Positions 1 through 14,040 of a stretch of DNA of 64,000 nt are shown here, one piece after another (positions within the stretch are counted from its first letter, which is position 1; each line of letters opens with the position of its first letter). The notes beneath the pieces were generated by a model. It saw only the letters and a list, made by a program, of their open reading frames with translations, did not search any database and was not told the origin of the DNA. The DNA lies in assembly GCA_008921705.1 (NCBI GenBank), contig VFFE01007079.1, positions 997,473 through 1,061,472 on the forward strand, in the 5' to 3' direction. The translations under genes were made by a program, and so were the position numbers. The DNA is from Burhinus oedicnemus. Taxonomy: Eukaryota; Chordata; Aves; Charadriiformes; Burhinidae.

Positions 1-483
1 TATGGATATGTAAGTCAAGTTTTTTGTGGGGGGTAAATGAGTATCAGAGAAGAATCTTTCAAGGTCCAAAGGTGTATACAGTTTTTCACTTAACCTTTGT
101 GGTAACGAAATTAATCTTCTTGCTAAATCGGTATTGTTTGGTAAATACTCCAATAAACACTGGCAACAGTTCATGGGGAATTTTTCTTCTAACAGCCTGG
201 AAGACAAATAGTATGTTGTTCAACCAGATATGGTTCTAATTATAGCGTTTGCATTATACTGTTTTAATTGTCCTCTTAAATGCAGTTTTTGACATCCTGC
301 CAAGAACTTCTCAATGATTTCTTCATTGAATAGAGGACTTTTAGTCATCCACTACATTTCTTAAGGCCATAATTTTCAACAGCATTAAAATCCACTTCTT
401 CTTCCTTGCCTTGTGCTGCAGTTAATATCATTCATCTCAAGAACAATTGTCCTGTCATCCATTTACCTGGGAAGCACAGTCTC

Positions 484-505
484 TTTTTTTTTTTTTTTTT
501 TTTTT
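484..505 (+). repeat. T22 homopolymer
   Basis: An uninterrupted run of 22 T. It may be the poly-A tail of an antisense retroinsertion, but no element is recognisable beside it. Confidence 0.9.
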
Positions 506-2094
506 AATCCAAAAAAGGTAGAGATGGAGTAGTTCAGGGAATGAGTAACTCTGCCATCTTGCTTGGGTTGCATCAGGGAGGTGGTCGTGATACAGCTTTT
601 TGCTCCTGGGATAATAAGGATTTAATAAGTAGGAAATCGACAAATTTCATTCATTTCCACAGTTTTCATACTATGCATTTTTAATTATATTTTTTGTATG
701 CAGAAGTCACGGAAGATACTCTTTACTTCTTGTTTTATAAAAAAAGCTGCCTTAGGGTGACACTATTTTAAATTCTTCAGGAGAAACTATGAGTAGAAAC
801 TATTTCGCTAGGTGTTTTAGCTCTGTGGCTGCTTTGTAGTTCATGTTTTTTGCACAGAAAATTACACACTATGGGGTAAATTTTAAGTGTGGTTATAAAT
901 TGCCAGAGGAGACTGCTGCTGCAAATAATAAGAATGAATTTAAGAGGCAACTCAGTAGTTCAGAGCAGGGGGCAATGCTGTAGAATTAGGAAGAGGCATT
1001 TAAGGTCATTCAGAAGCAATCAACCTTCGTCAGTTCCAGATACTTTTGTTGTGGGCTTTTTTTTTCCCTCAAAATGTATTTAGGAAGTAGGGGCAACATG
1101 TCAATGTTATTACCATTACATTCACATCCATCCAGAGGTACTCTCATAAACAGAAGTGCGTGCTGTTGAATTATGGGTTTACGGAGGGCTCTATAGAAGA
1201 CTGGATTTTATCTTGTCATACAAATTGACTAACACATTTGCTAAAGTTTCAATTATTATTTATCTCTTCATGTCCTCAAAAACCAAACATTTTCAAAATG
1301 AAAATATGTGTGTTAGCCCCCTCTCCAATCAAACACTTGACATAAATGCTTAACTTGGAGTATTTAAGCTGTTGAATTGAACTCAGGCGAACTAGATTTT
1401 TATTAAATGTCTACAAGGACTTGCCAAATCAAGGTCCTAACATACAAACCACATCTATTTGGAAGAGCACTCAAGCCTGTGTTTAAATGCTTTCCTGAAT
1501 CAAGACCTCGTTTCCAAAGAATGTATTTTCTAACAGATAAACCCCAACAAATTTTAATGGCCATTCTGATTAGGCAAGAGCTCAGGTGATCAGGTCTGCA
1601 GGAGAAGGTAGCAAGTATACTGAAATTGCTCTCACTGTTCATTTTCTAATGATGTTTATAATGATTCAGAGGTATTTTGGTTTAAAAATGTACATTATAA
1701 ATTTATGGTAGACATTTTTATTAATGTGTTTCTTTTAATCACTGGTTCAATCATTTTATGGCGTGCTCTCCAGGAAAGCACATGCAGCCAATATTCATCT
1801 GCAGATGGATGTAGTCCAACCCATTTCAATAAAAGTCATTCATTTATTAGGAATATTTGGACTTTCAGGTAAAACCTTACAGTACATACCCTTTCTGTCT
1901 CCCCAGTCAGCGGAATGTTTTTCTGGTAGCAGTAAGCATCTGGCTGTTTTTAAAAGATGAACTAAAACAAAATTAATTGATAAATTTACCTCTTAGTCCC
2001 AAACTATTGCTGCAGTTCCTCTTACTGTCTGTCGTTGTTTGATAACTGAAGTACTGCTGCAATGATGTTATAAAGTGTTTGTCTGCACACACAC

Positions 2095-2300
2095 ATCTCC
2101 AGCTGGATTATTTCAGCAATGAACAATTAATTGGAGTTTGATCACTGAAATTCATTAATTGTAGCCTAATTTGCCACTAGTGAAAGCTGGCAGAGATCTG
2201 TGAGATCAGCATAGTTCTGGCAGTTTATACCAACAGTGAATTTGACCCATTATCTTTTGTTGTTAAAGCTTTATTTCTTTTGAAGTAGTTGTATCCTTTG
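2095..2300. promoter_or_regulatory. Candidate conserved noncoding element
   Basis: Unique AT-rich sequence with clustered homeodomain-type cores (caattaattgg, tcattaattgt) arranged as a 9-bp inverted repeat (2123-2131 and 2154-2162), followed by atcttttgttgttaaagc. The texture resembles conserved vertebrate enhancers. This is inference without alignment. Confidence 0.3.
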
Positions 2301-5300
2301 TCCGTAGTTAATTATGATATTAAATTGCAGAGGAATGTTTCCATTTTCTTCAACTGCCTAATCTGAGCCTTTGGTCTGACACATCAGATTAGTTGAGATT
2401 TAAACCAATGACCTCCTGGCTCTGGATAATGTCATGTTGGTTCCTATACAAAATAACAGGGCTGTCCCTGTGCAGGTTACACTAAATCACAAGCTGATGA
2501 GAGGTGACGGGTTCTGCAGCAACTCTGAATCACATGTTGTTTGATTTCTTCCTCTCTGGGCCAAATTCCTCCAGATAAAAGGTACAGAAGGTCACTCCTG
2601 TCCAGAAACACTGCTGAAATCACAGCAATGTTCCAGCAGTGTGTTTTTGTTTTGGCACGTAAAACAGCAATGTTCTTATAAGTAAAAAAAACGAAAAATT
2701 GTTTATAACAGCACCAACCCAAACAATGCTTTTCTGTGCATTTCATCTCTCATTTATAAATAATGGAATGAAGTGATGAGATGTTGTGTAAAAACACTTT
2801 TAGGCTTAGTCTTTCCCAACACCATAGAATAGTCGGAAGATGCTGTAAATGTATTCTGAAGACAGTGGCCAGTCAGAAGTACTTACATGCCAGCTTGCAG
2901 CCTTGACACGCTCAGAAGTCAGCATCTAAGACAGCAGTTGGCACAGATCAAGTTGGAAGTCTAAATGTCAGTGAGTGGTAAGTGTCTAAAACTTGATCTC
3001 TCAAGTCATTAGGTTGTTTATTTGAGTGGCTGCCCCCTGAGGTGGACAGAAATGTCAGGAGAAAACTGTTCAAAGAGATATTGCACCACTGAGCTATTGG
3101 ATAATAGTTAGCTTTGTTGAGTCTTGATTGTGACTGTAAAGTTGCCATAAGCATTTTATAATTTTATTTTTTAGTATTCAAATAAAAATGATTTTTTTTT
3201 TAGGTTCCTAATTGAATCCTAGAGATTTTATATTTTGAAAATCAGGTGCAGTCATTTGTTCTTTGTGAGTCTTATAGCAGATGGGTGCGTGTGGCTGTTC
3301 TTGTGGAGAGAGGGGAGGGAAATGAGGTCTGGAAGGAGATAGCAGCTGAGAGGATGAGCTAGAAACAGACTCTGGATGGAAAGCCAGACTTTTGCAACTG
3401 CAGAAAAGGAACTGCCACAACGTCTGCATGCTTCAGTGAAGCCTTCAAAATTTCAAGTCTTATTAGTCAAACTTCTTTAAAAAAGGAGGGGTTCATGTAT
3501 GTGGTTGTGTCCATATTATCAAGGCTTTTGATTTTGTTGGGCAATTTCAACCAAATGTCAATGAAGCTGTTGAATACTGTTAAAGTTTTGTGAAAGCAGT
3601 GGGGTAAAAGACTGTTTACCAGCCGTCCTAGCAGTAGGCCTGCAATATGAACTCAGTTCATGTTAGACATATGAGAAGCCCATCTGAGCTGTGCCTGGAG
3701 ACCTGACTCCACAGTTAGCTAGCCCTCACTTGTCATGGTTTTGGTGGAAAAACATGTTCCAGGATGTGAATGCAAGCAAGGTTAGACACAGTGGTCCTGG
3801 CAATATTTAAATCGTGACTCTGCCAAAGCATATTCTCCTGCTACCTCCAGAAGAGCTTTCTCAGAAGACATGGCCAGTAGGTCTCGTCCCACTTTGGTCA
3901 AAGCCTGGACTACCGTACGGTCTTGAAGTTTTGCCTGCAGTGCAGGCCCTGCAAAATTCATAATTTAAATAGTTTTAGATGCCTGTAAGTGTGAGACTCC
4001 AATCAAATCTGGACAAACACAGCAGAATTACCCACCCACTATTTGTATCTTGCCTTCTTCCCGGGATGCTCACACAGTGTTGATGTGCTTGATGACAGAA
4101 ATTTCTCCAGACTATGCCCAAAACCTTGATTTCCAGACAGGAAAGTATCAGGGAGATACGTTCTGTGTTAGAGATAAAATTATCTTTCCATGTTAAATCT
4201 CCTATTCTGCCTACGGGGTATCATTCAGTATTTTCAGTGTGCTCAGGTTCAAAGCCCATAAAGGTCATGTTTCCTTAGGAGTAAAGGGAGCAATTAGGGC
4301 AACAAGTTTTATTTCATTTGATAAAAGTTCACATACTTTAATATTCAAGTAATAATTACAGTAATCCATAAATTAGCTAAAATATTAATTCATTTGGCAC
4401 AGTCCTAGTGTACACTGTCACAACAATGCCTGACAGGACTAGCTGAAATCCTGTAGTTACCTTTTTAAATACCACAGAACTTCTTCATTGTTGTGATAAA
4501 ATACAGATGTGGTTTCGAAAGAAACTTGCATGGTGAGCAGAAATAGAATATATAATTAGAACAAAGAGGGCTTAAATCAAATTAATCTTTATCTGACAGG
4601 AACATTTACATTTACATCACTGAGTGCAAAGTCATAGCCAAAATTGAAATTAGAAACAGATAATTATGATAAGAGAGGACACTTATGCTGACTTTTCTCA
4701 TGCATAATTGGAAAGCACACAAAATGCACTGCTTGTTATAATTAGAATTAGTGTTAAAAATACGCCACTTTTGATGAATGCTGGTTTGTTGCAATAAAAA
4801 GTTGCCTAAATACTTGTCTGGTTGGTTCCGATTAGAAGATCATAAAGAGGGCAGATGGTTTAATAGCTTTTCAGAAACAATAATAAAAGAAGTGGACTTG
4901 GTAACATTTTGTCTAGTGTGTTCTAGATCTTGGAAAGCATAGATTTTTCTGATGCAGGGCCTAAGTCCAGGCAGCTAATTACTGTCATTTAAAAATTGTA
5001 AGTGCATTATGAGTGGTTCACCAGTCACTGAGCAAAGCATTTGCCACACCGGGATTTGATCTTGAGAAGAGCAAGCTTCACTTTTGTCAGTCTGGAGCAG
5101 CAAATTAAAGGTGCCCGGCACCTGGGAGGAATGTGCCCATAATACCTGTGCAAACTACTTTTAATTTACTTTTCAGTATATATACCTTGAAAGCATTTTA
5201 CATATACAAACCTGTCCCCTTTGCGAGGAAGATGCTGCTCATTTAGCTTACTGGGAGTTTTGCCCCTGGCTTCACTGTGAACACAGGGTTCGCGGCTCCT

Positions 5301-6287
5301 TAAGTCCCAGGAAAGCAAATATGTTTTATGAGGTTGCTGTAAGAAAGAACTAGCTTGAAACCATGGAGAGTGTCAGTATCAGAACAAAAATCAACATTGA
5401 ATATTTTAATTCATTGGTTCTCAACTATATCCTTGCTCTATAGATCACTCATCCTTTTACGTATGGTTACAAATTGGAGGGATAGATTCTCGGTTGCTGT
5501 AAATCCAGTACGACTCGCTTGACATTGTCAAATTTGACTGATTTACCAGGCAGCTGAGGATCAGAGCCTGTGTGTATATATAATGCTACAGATACCACAC
5601 ATTTATGGTGTTTGGAAACAGCACTATAATTGCCCCAGCTCTAAAAAAATCCAGATGTTTAGATTTTTGGATTTCAAAAGAGGTATAGCTGGAGCTCTAA
5701 CAATGTATGTCTGCTCAACACCTCCTTGGCATAACGGAAGCCGTTTCCATAATACTAAGGATGATGGGAAGAGCTGGGATGTGAAGTTCAGCCTTTGGAT
5801 GGATTCTCACAGGCTGTGAGCAGTTCCTCCTTTGGCTTTCACTTTCAACTTTTATTAATGAAACAGATCCAGAGGGTCTCTGGGAATTCACCACCACAAT
5901 AGTTTAGCATGCTGTCAGAAAGTAGCTTGTCAGATGGCTCTATTGTACTGGGATGTGATTTTTAGTAACATGTAGGATTAGGGAAGTGATTCATGTATTG
6001 TGCACTGTTGAAAAGAAGGGTAATTTGAGGTAGCAGAAAGGATTTTCAATGCCAAAACAATAATGATAATTCATCCTGTGGTAAGGAATTGTTATGACAC
6101 GTTTTCTATTATTAATCTGGTTAGAGGGTCTAGGTTAAATGACTCCAGTCGATTAAAAGATATATAGATAGAAAAGCTTTATGTATTTATTACCTGCTTA
6201 AGGAAAAGGGAATTTATCTGAGAAAATTACAACATGGAAGACTGCATAACTGTGATTTAATGAGCTGCCTTTACATGAACATCTGGA

Positions 6288-6317
6288 ATTATTATTATTA
6301 TCATTATTATTATTATT
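6288..6317 (+). repeat. (ATT)n microsatellite
   Basis: About nine ATT units broken by one C (attattattatcattattattattatt). Confidence 0.85.
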
Positions 6318-6845
6318 TTACATAAAAACAAAATACTGACAAATATGAATGAGAAGTGAGTCTTTATGTTCACTGTAACAAAAATAACCAGTGTGGTTAA
6401 AATAAATCTAAACTGTAGCATTTCTATGGGCCCTGTGCTGCCACAACTGCTGTAAATTAGTGCTTTTTCTCCTGGGGAGTGTCCCACTTAAATCAGGGAG
6501 TGCAAAGGCACTTGGTGCAGAGTTTCTACAATGTATGTCCCTAAATGATAAATATGAGCTGCAGTAATTTTAAAGAAAACACTGCTAAAGGAAATAATCT
6601 AGCAACTAGGAATTTCATTCAGCTGATGCCATAGGATGGTTTGGCCAAGGAGGTCAGCTTGAAATGTACACAGTGGTATTAGCTCACCTAAAGTCTGGCT
6701 TTTGTCAGGCACAATGAAGCATAGTCCTGGTGCTGGTCGTCTGCGTAAAACCACAATTCACTTTTGCATACATATTTATTTGCCCAAAGCCTAGAAACGG
6801 CCACATGTAAATACATACGGTTGCTTGAAGAAGGGCTGTTCTTTC

Positions 6846-6999
6846 AATGAGGCCCCATCCCTGGAAGTGTTCAAGGCCAGGCTGGATGGGGCTTTGAGCA
6901 ACCAGGTCTAGTGGTAGGTGCCCTTGCCCATGGCATGGGGCTTGGAACTAGATAATCTTTAAGGTCCTTTCCAACCTAAACCATTCTATGATTCTATGA
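6846..6999 (+). mobile_element. CR1 LINE, 5'-truncated 3' end
   Basis: The sequence carries the standard CR1 3' signature: a ggccccatccctggaagtg block, then caaggccaggctggatgggg, a ttgagcaacc segment, aaggtcctttccaacctaaa and a terminal 8-bp tail repeat (attctatg, twice). Only about 150 bp remain, as expected from typical CR1 5' truncation. CR1 is the dominant LINE of birds and other sauropsids, so this is strong evidence for the lineage. Confidence 0.95.
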
Positions 7000-7660
7000 A
7001 TTAAAGCCCATTTCCCTATATTTTCCTCCCAAATATAGAACTTTATTGTAGCTATAAAACCTCAGTTAAGTCTATATCTAGGTATACTTGTTTGTGATGC
7101 TAATCAGTTAATTTTCAGTGCCTTTTATTGTTAGACTAAATAGAGGAGTTTAATAATAAGATTTAGAGTGATTCTGAAGTATTTAGTGTAGAACAGAACT
7201 GTAGAGACAACAACATACTTCTGATAAAATGGTCATCTTGCAATTTTCTGAAGCATAAACCTAGTTACAAATGATACCCGAAATGTATATATGCTTATGC
7301 CAGCAAAAGAGTTCATTGGTCAGAATGGTCTATTAAGTACCTGCTTTTCTTTAAAGCAGAACTCTTAAGTTTGTTGGCTCTTTAAATTAACCTTGCCAGG
7401 AACCCATATTTTAAGACAATTCTAAATGAACCATAGCTAGGGTAAATACGAATGTTAAACCAAAGCACCTTTCTCTTTCTGTACTCACTGACTTTGCCCT
7501 GTATAGTAAGCTATTGTGAACACATTTCTTTTTAGTTGGAAAACAGGACAAACATCCACTAGGTTAATTTAATATCCAACGAATTTCCCTTAAGGAAAAA
7601 TTATATGAATCTTTGTTACAGTATTTCACAAATCAAATTAGCGACTCAACATTAATAGAT

Positions 7661-7675
7661 TTTGATTGACACATC
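7661..7675 (+). promoter_or_regulatory. PBX/MEIS-like site
   Basis: The sequence tttgattgacacatc contains TGATTGACA, the composite PBX-MEIS/HOX-type motif, in an AT-rich unique stretch with further ATTA cores. One motif by itself is weak evidence. Confidence 0.25.
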
Positions 7676-7790
7676 TGATATTAACCATTAGTGTCTCTAT
7701 GGACTTTAGCTCTTCCTCATTAAGTGAATTATAAAATTCCACCTCTTGATCAGAAGAAGAGTCTGTTTTGTCTTTTTTGAATGGAACCAA

Positions 7791-7864
7791 GGGCAGATCT
7801 TCAGCTGACATAAATTAGCCCACCTACATTGAAGTCAGCTTAGGTACTCCAGTTTTCATCTGCC
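7791..7864. repeat. Dispersed partly palindromic repeat, copy A
   Basis: It begins gggcagatcttcagctgaca then taaatt, and ends with catctgcc near-complementary to its start. The opening matches copy B at 14304 with four differences over about 26 nt. Both resemble a common sauropsid repeat in which 'cagctggtgtaaatt...ttgaagtcaatgg' halves are partly complementary. I cannot name the family. Confidence 0.45.
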
Positions 7865-10800
7865 TCAACAATAAATTCTTTATTTCCAATGGAATTAATT
7901 TTGCAAGACAGGACTTCCTGATAGCACAGGTGAATTTCTTGGGATTAAAGTTTATCATTTACAGGTAAAATTGTGGCAAACCAGAGGTGGTGTTACCGCT
8001 CAGCTCGCACTCCTCTGGCTGATTCTGACCATTCATTTTCAGATTGGAGACTCCAGCTACTGATGCCACTTTGGTGTTCTGCATTGGCAAAGGGACAGCG
8101 ACCCGTTTGAAGGAATTAATTGAACAGAAGATTAGCATGCTCTCAGAAAGTACAAGGGATTTCCACTGTAACCCCTGTCTCTGCTTGGACAGGAGAGGGC
8201 CACCGTTTTGGTGGAGAATGGTGAGGAACCATACCCCGTCCAGCAATCAGAGCACTGACTTGTGATATGGACGGCATAGCTTCACACTCCCACCCTCTTG
8301 AACTCAACTCAGAGGCTGGAAACAGTCTGTCGCATACCTTGTCAGTATTGTAAACACCAGGGTGGTCTTGGTTATTCTGGTGCGAGTCTCTCTTTGCCGA
8401 GTGTTGGAAGCACCCTTCTCTGGGCAGGATAATCAAATGTCAGTTGGGGCTGTAAATTTGAAATCAGTTGCCTAAGTTGTAGGAGAGTATTTTAGTATCG
8501 CTGACTGCTCTGGTGCGAGTGTAAAGGAGCAACTCTCTGGGCTTTGTCCTGTGAAACTTGAAAATGTTTAATTCCTAGCTTCTCTAGAAAGGCACTTCAA
8601 AAATACTTTGAGAAAAAAGAAAACCAGAAGAATTAATAGCAATCAGGGCTCCTTTCAGAAAAGTGAATCTTGTTTAGATGCTACCTACTGGTTTGTGGAA
8701 CTAAAGCCTGAAAGCCGTGAATCTTTTAAAGAGAAAAGATGACACAGGTAGGGAGAGAATCAATACCTAATTTCTTCTCTGGAATTGCTTAAGAAAAAGA
8801 AGGAACACAGAGAATAGTGTTGCTGTCATCATAACCATATTAAGTGCGTTACTCTTAAAAAACATGTATGCAGATACAGATATGCATAGGAAAGCAAACA
8901 ATAGATACTGGATTTGCTAAGCCTACATTTGTTGGGCTTCTGTGTTACACAAATTGTATTTCCTTGAAGAAAATGATTTTTTTCTTTTGATTTAGTTAGT
9001 GTTTGCCCAACATTCTCACCTCTATGATGATTATGAAGGTGACTTACTCCCTTAGGAATAATGTCTTGTATGACACCTGATGTGTCTTACAAATTAAGGT
9101 AGATAAGTGGGCAATTTATCTCCACAGATATCTCTGCAGAATCATTTTACTTTACTGACCAATACTTTAAACTTCTCCTGCACTGGGTGGGAGGCTTCTC
9201 AATTTCTTTTGCTGTGAGCAACATACCGGTTAACCCAAAACAAATGTATGTGATAGATGAGACTAATTCTCCAAAAAGGAGCTTGGCCTCACACCTGCTG
9301 CAGACAGGTTTGTGGCCAACCTTCCTTGACAGAGCTGGTGTGAATTCAGATTCAACAAAGAGACTGGAACATCTCTGTGCCTCCCTTAATGAATGTTATT
9401 TTTAGAACAGTTAAAAGCCAGCTATGCAGCGTGAAGGATATAAAGGAGTATGGAGTATGTTAGGTAAGAATAAAAATATAATAACTCTGAAGGAGGGAAA
9501 GGTGGGGTTTTTTGCAAAGCTGTCTAGTCCAAGGTGAAAGCATCTATATATGGATGTTTTTGTCAGAGTATACGCTCTTTCCCTGATGGATAACTTGATC
9601 AGATCATATTTTTAATAATGTAAATACATTTAAAAATTAAGTGCTTTGGCCCTGGTTCTTTACCTAAATGTCTGGATTTTATACTGTTAGCTCTGGTGGC
9701 TTAGCATGAGTTTCTCATGATTTATTCCTGTGTTGCATAGGTTGCAGTCTATTTCTGTGCCCCCTTCAAGAGTGAGACCCGTACCAGTGGTCATCTGGCC
9801 TAGCTCTGTTGAAGCGACTGGAGTTAGGACCATCGACACAGCAGCTCCATAAATCAGAAATGCGTCTGCTCCCCACACTGTTACCGTCTTCAGCACTGTG
9901 ATGAAACTGTTTACATGCCATCAGTGTTCCTGCCTCAGTTCTGTACATCTGTATTAATGCAATACTTCCATTTAAAAATTTTCAAGTTTAATTACAGACC
10001 CAGTTCTACTGGGATTGCCATGAAAGAACTCTGGTGACTTCCATTTAATTACTTCTGATTAGGCCTCTGGTGCACGTGAAAGCAGAATCAAGCCCAGTAT
10101 AACCCAAAAGGTTATTCCGAGTGATCCCAAAGGAGAAGCAAAGGAGAGGCATTCTGAGAAGTTTTAATAATACCTATATATTTTAGCATGTGACATAAAG
10201 CAGATTTTTTCAACCCATTTGTTGCAGTGAGTACAAATGAGGCAAAATATAATCTAAACTGGTTAAATGAGGTCCTTCAAATATTAGAGGTGCTTACTGG
10301 AAATGAAGTGATTTAAATCAATCAAAAGGCACATCAGTCAGAAGTTAGTAACAGCCAACCAAAGCTGCATGCTAATTTTTAATTTTTTTTTAATAACTTC
10401 AAGTTAGTGTTAGAAAATTGCACAAAACAAGAATTTCAGGACATTTACAAGATTTTTATCAGTCTTCATAGACAGATGGGTCAAATCTGGGTTGGATCAC
10501 TGACTCCAATACAGATGTACCTTACTAAGGATATGGTACTTTGTGTAAGATGACAGAAAGAGAGACTAACAGCATTATGAAATGCCCAGTAAAACAGCAG
10601 GGTAATAGTGCTCTTCGTGGATTTTCTGTTGCTTATTTTCCGTGTCTTATTTGCTGTTTAACGGCTCATACATGGTGTGCTCTTCTGCACAATTTTGAAG
10701 AGACATTTGTGTGTGTCGTTTGTATATGTGTGTCAAGTAAACTGTATATGGAAGGTAAGAAGACAGTTAACATTGCAGGACTGAAAAGGATAGATTTCAT

Positions 10801-11675
10801 GTTTGTTTGAAAAAGACACCTGCAGAATTCATGCTAGATTGGCCGTTGCCATGAGCCCATTGGCCCTACAAATGTGTTTTTTGACCCATAATAGGTTACA
10901 GCTTGATTTAATAGGTCACATTTCACTGCCTTTATGGACACCTTTACATCTTCTTTTCAGGGTAATTATCTTTACACACATCTGATGTGGCAACATAATT
11001 GACTCCTGCTTTTGTAATGCTATAGGTTAATGAACCAAACTGATAATTTTTTTAAAGAGAATAAATCACTTGTGTATTGTTGTTGAAATGATAGTGAAGC
11101 TGTATGTTCAGAGGGATGCTTTTGATTTAGCAAGAACACTTTGCAGAGAGGCAGCCACCATCTGGGGCTTTATGCCACACGGTGCACAAGTGTCCTGGAA
11201 CGGTACTTCTGTCTCTGTTGGGCTGGATCCTGCGGAGGCTAATACCCTGAAAGCTAATCTGAAGTAAAGAAAATAATAGCAACTTGCATCCACACTTAAA
11301 CACTGGATGGGAAAAACATTCTAAACATCAGGAATTAATTTTTTTAAAACAAAACCACAGCACTCCTAAAAAACCTGAAATGTCCCTTTTATTCCAAAGC
11401 CAACATTTTTCCTCAAAATATGCACCAATGTGAGTTCAGTCATTTTTCAGTTCCTCATGTAGTAAAGTGTGCATAGATGGCAGTTCACCATTTTTGATGC
11501 TGGTTTGTTTTCATACAGTTTGAAAGGAGGCTTTGATTAACAGTGGTCATTTGGCATGGTTTCTTAGCTATTTTAAAAATCTGTTTGAACAGTGGAAGCA
11601 CTAGAGCAGGAAAAGCCAAGTTTGCAGGTACCTTTAGCACTTTTCAGGATTTTAATGGGCCCTGCACAATGTCAT

Positions 11676-11681
<6 letters not shown>

Positions 11682-11714
<33 letters not shown>
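11682..11714 (+). repeat. T33 homopolymer
   Basis: An uninterrupted run of 33 T, ending before gctatggcc. No retroelement body is recognisable on either side. Confidence 0.9.
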
Positions 11715-11717
<3 letters not shown>

Positions 11718-13659
11718 ATGGCCTGAACAGAGTCCAACAAATCCTATTGTTGGTTGTTTGGTTGTTTTTTTTATGAGAAGGAAGGATGTATTTATGAAGG
11801 GGGCAGGGGGGAGAAAGTCCACTCTGATATGAAATCTTCTTGTTCTCTGAGAATGGGCTGCAGCCCCCAAACATGGGTGATGTCCACATACGCTGATTTT
11901 TTAACTTGCAAAATTTTCCTATCTAGTACATTACTGGTCTTCCTCTCTGGTTTAAGGCTCAATTCTGCATCAAGCATTGGCCACAACCTGTGCACAGGGT
12001 GTCAGGAGGCCATTTAAAACTGTCCAGTTGGACTCTAATGCAGGTTTTTTTGCAGAATTATTCGTGTTTATTAAAACAGCATCTTTTTTTCTGCCTCAAT
12101 GTATTTTGGGGGGTTGATTTTTGCAGAGAAGCTGAAGACCAGGGAATTTGAGGCTACAACATGCTTTTACAAATGTTACTCACATGAATGGGCCTATTAA
12201 CTTTGGACTACCTGTGTGAGAAAAGACAACTCGTGAGCATGGACCCTGCTGAGGGCCCTAATTAGTTAATGCGTGAATGTAGAGAATGTGCTCCAGAAGC
12301 CCATTCTCGTTACTATTCAGGACGTGTTGGTCTGTCTTCATAAAGATGTCACTTCCACTTTACTATCCCTGATTTACTTTATTACTGATTAATAAATATC
12401 TGATAGATGAATTGCACATCGAGTGCCAGAGCTTGTCTGCCCTTTTGATCATTTTGTGTCAGAAAGAAGATGCAAAAGGGTCGTAAACCTCTGGGTCTAC
12501 CCAGCAGAGGACATTTACATTAGGTGAGGATGCAACCAGGTTGCCTGGCAGCATTTTGTACCTTAATAGCCCTTGGGAGCGAGGGGCATCCAAGAGTTTT
12601 GAGCTTCCCTGAGGATGAAAATAAATGGGAGTCACAAACGGCTCATTTACACCTCTCCACGCTGCTTATTGGGGCGTAGCTGAAAATGTGGACACCAATG
12701 TATTCAGCCTGGTAAACATCCCATTCTTAAGCCATGCTTACAGCTGAGTCACCAAATTCCCACTACCTGCTGGTAGGAATGGGGCTTGTGCAATTGCAGG
12801 GGGGAGTGTCTCGGTGTATCTTTTTGCCCACCCAGCACCTCTTGACCAATTTCTACCAAATTTGGAAGACATGGTAGTGCTCTCAAAGTTGAAAATTTTA
12901 TGAAAACAAGCAGTCAGTTAGGAAAGAGAGAGCCTGGCGAGGCTGCGGTTGGGAAAAGGGACGTAGTGCGAGCCCAACTCTCATCAGACATCAGAGAATC
13001 CAGTCACAGAAGGGAGGACAGACAGATGCACCAGCCCACAGAGCTGTAGGAAATCAGCCTTACTTGCACTGCTCAAAGAACCACTTGCTTAAAGCTTTGA
13101 ATAAGCTCTTCGAACGTAGTTTTTGTACTGCGGGATACCTTTACATACGGGACTTTAGGAAGAGTGTACTGTAAAGCTTTGGTACTTGGTATTTTGGAAA
13201 GTAAAGCTTGGAAAGTATTCTCCAGAAAAAGTGTTTGAATGCACATCCAACCACTTCTGCAGTCCTCCCTCACACCCTGCTCCGTGTTACAATTCAGCGC
13301 TCTGAGCAGACACAGCAGCCAGCCAACAACTTCATGTACAAGAGCAGACCTGCTGAGTTCAAAGGAGCTGGGCATATATATGTAAATGTTTGCAGGATCA
13401 GGATCCTAGATATTGCATGGAATTTAGCCTGGCTTTCTGCTTCCCTGTAGAATTTGACCTATTGTTTTTAAACACCGCCGTAATCGGTACATTTTAATAT
13501 TGCTGTGATGTTATCCTGAAAGGCAACTGGGAATTAGCATACTATATTTCATGATTTCATGACTTTTTATATATTCATATTTAGACTGAGCAGTGTTAAA
13601 AAGAATATTTTATTTCATTATGCAATTTTTAGTGAGCTTATTATCAGTAATATGTTTAG

Positions 13660-13835
13660 CATAAAATTTATTAGTGACATGCCCTTTAATTTAGCCTGTC
13701 TAATTGGTGCTAATTTAGTTAGATTGCATTAAATTACACCCTTTAATGTAGCTATGTGTGGGTCAAGAAATCCATTCCAACAGGTTAGGTAATTTTTCAT
13801 GCAGCTGAACAGTAAAAATGGTATTAAGGTAGCTG
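13660..13835. promoter_or_regulatory. Candidate conserved noncoding element
   Basis: Dense TAAT/ATTA cores in a non-repetitive block: tttaatttagcctgtctaat, tggtgctaatttagttag, attaaattacaccctttaat. There is no transposon signature and no open frame. The call is inferred from composition and motif clustering only. Confidence 0.35.
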
Positions 13836-13995
13836 AAAAATGCAATCGCGTTCCAAAATAATAGTTTTCCTGGATATGATTATCAGGGAAACAGGATTTC
13901 TGTTATAAGTGTTCTTCCTTTGAAGACTTACAGGGTTCATCTTCCATCTAAACTCATGTCCCCAGTCTCCACAACAAAGATAAAGGGTGGGAATT

Positions 13996-14040
13996 AAGAT
14001 CATTATTCTTACGTGAGGGGGAATTATTAAGAATGATCTT
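13996..14040. repeat. Imperfect inverted repeat (hairpin)
   Basis: The left arm aagatcattattctta (13996-14011) and the right arm taagaatgatctt (14028-14040) pair over 13 bp with one 3-nt bulge in the left arm. The loop is 16 nt and G-rich (cgtgaggggg then aattat). It could be a degraded MITE end, a structured intronic RNA element, or chance. There is no recognisable miRNA or other RNA family. Confidence 0.7.

Noticed and set aside
3725..3800. tgtcatggttttggtg, resembling the start of an avian LTR
   Set aside because: No matching second LTR end, no poly-A signal at the right distance, no target duplication.
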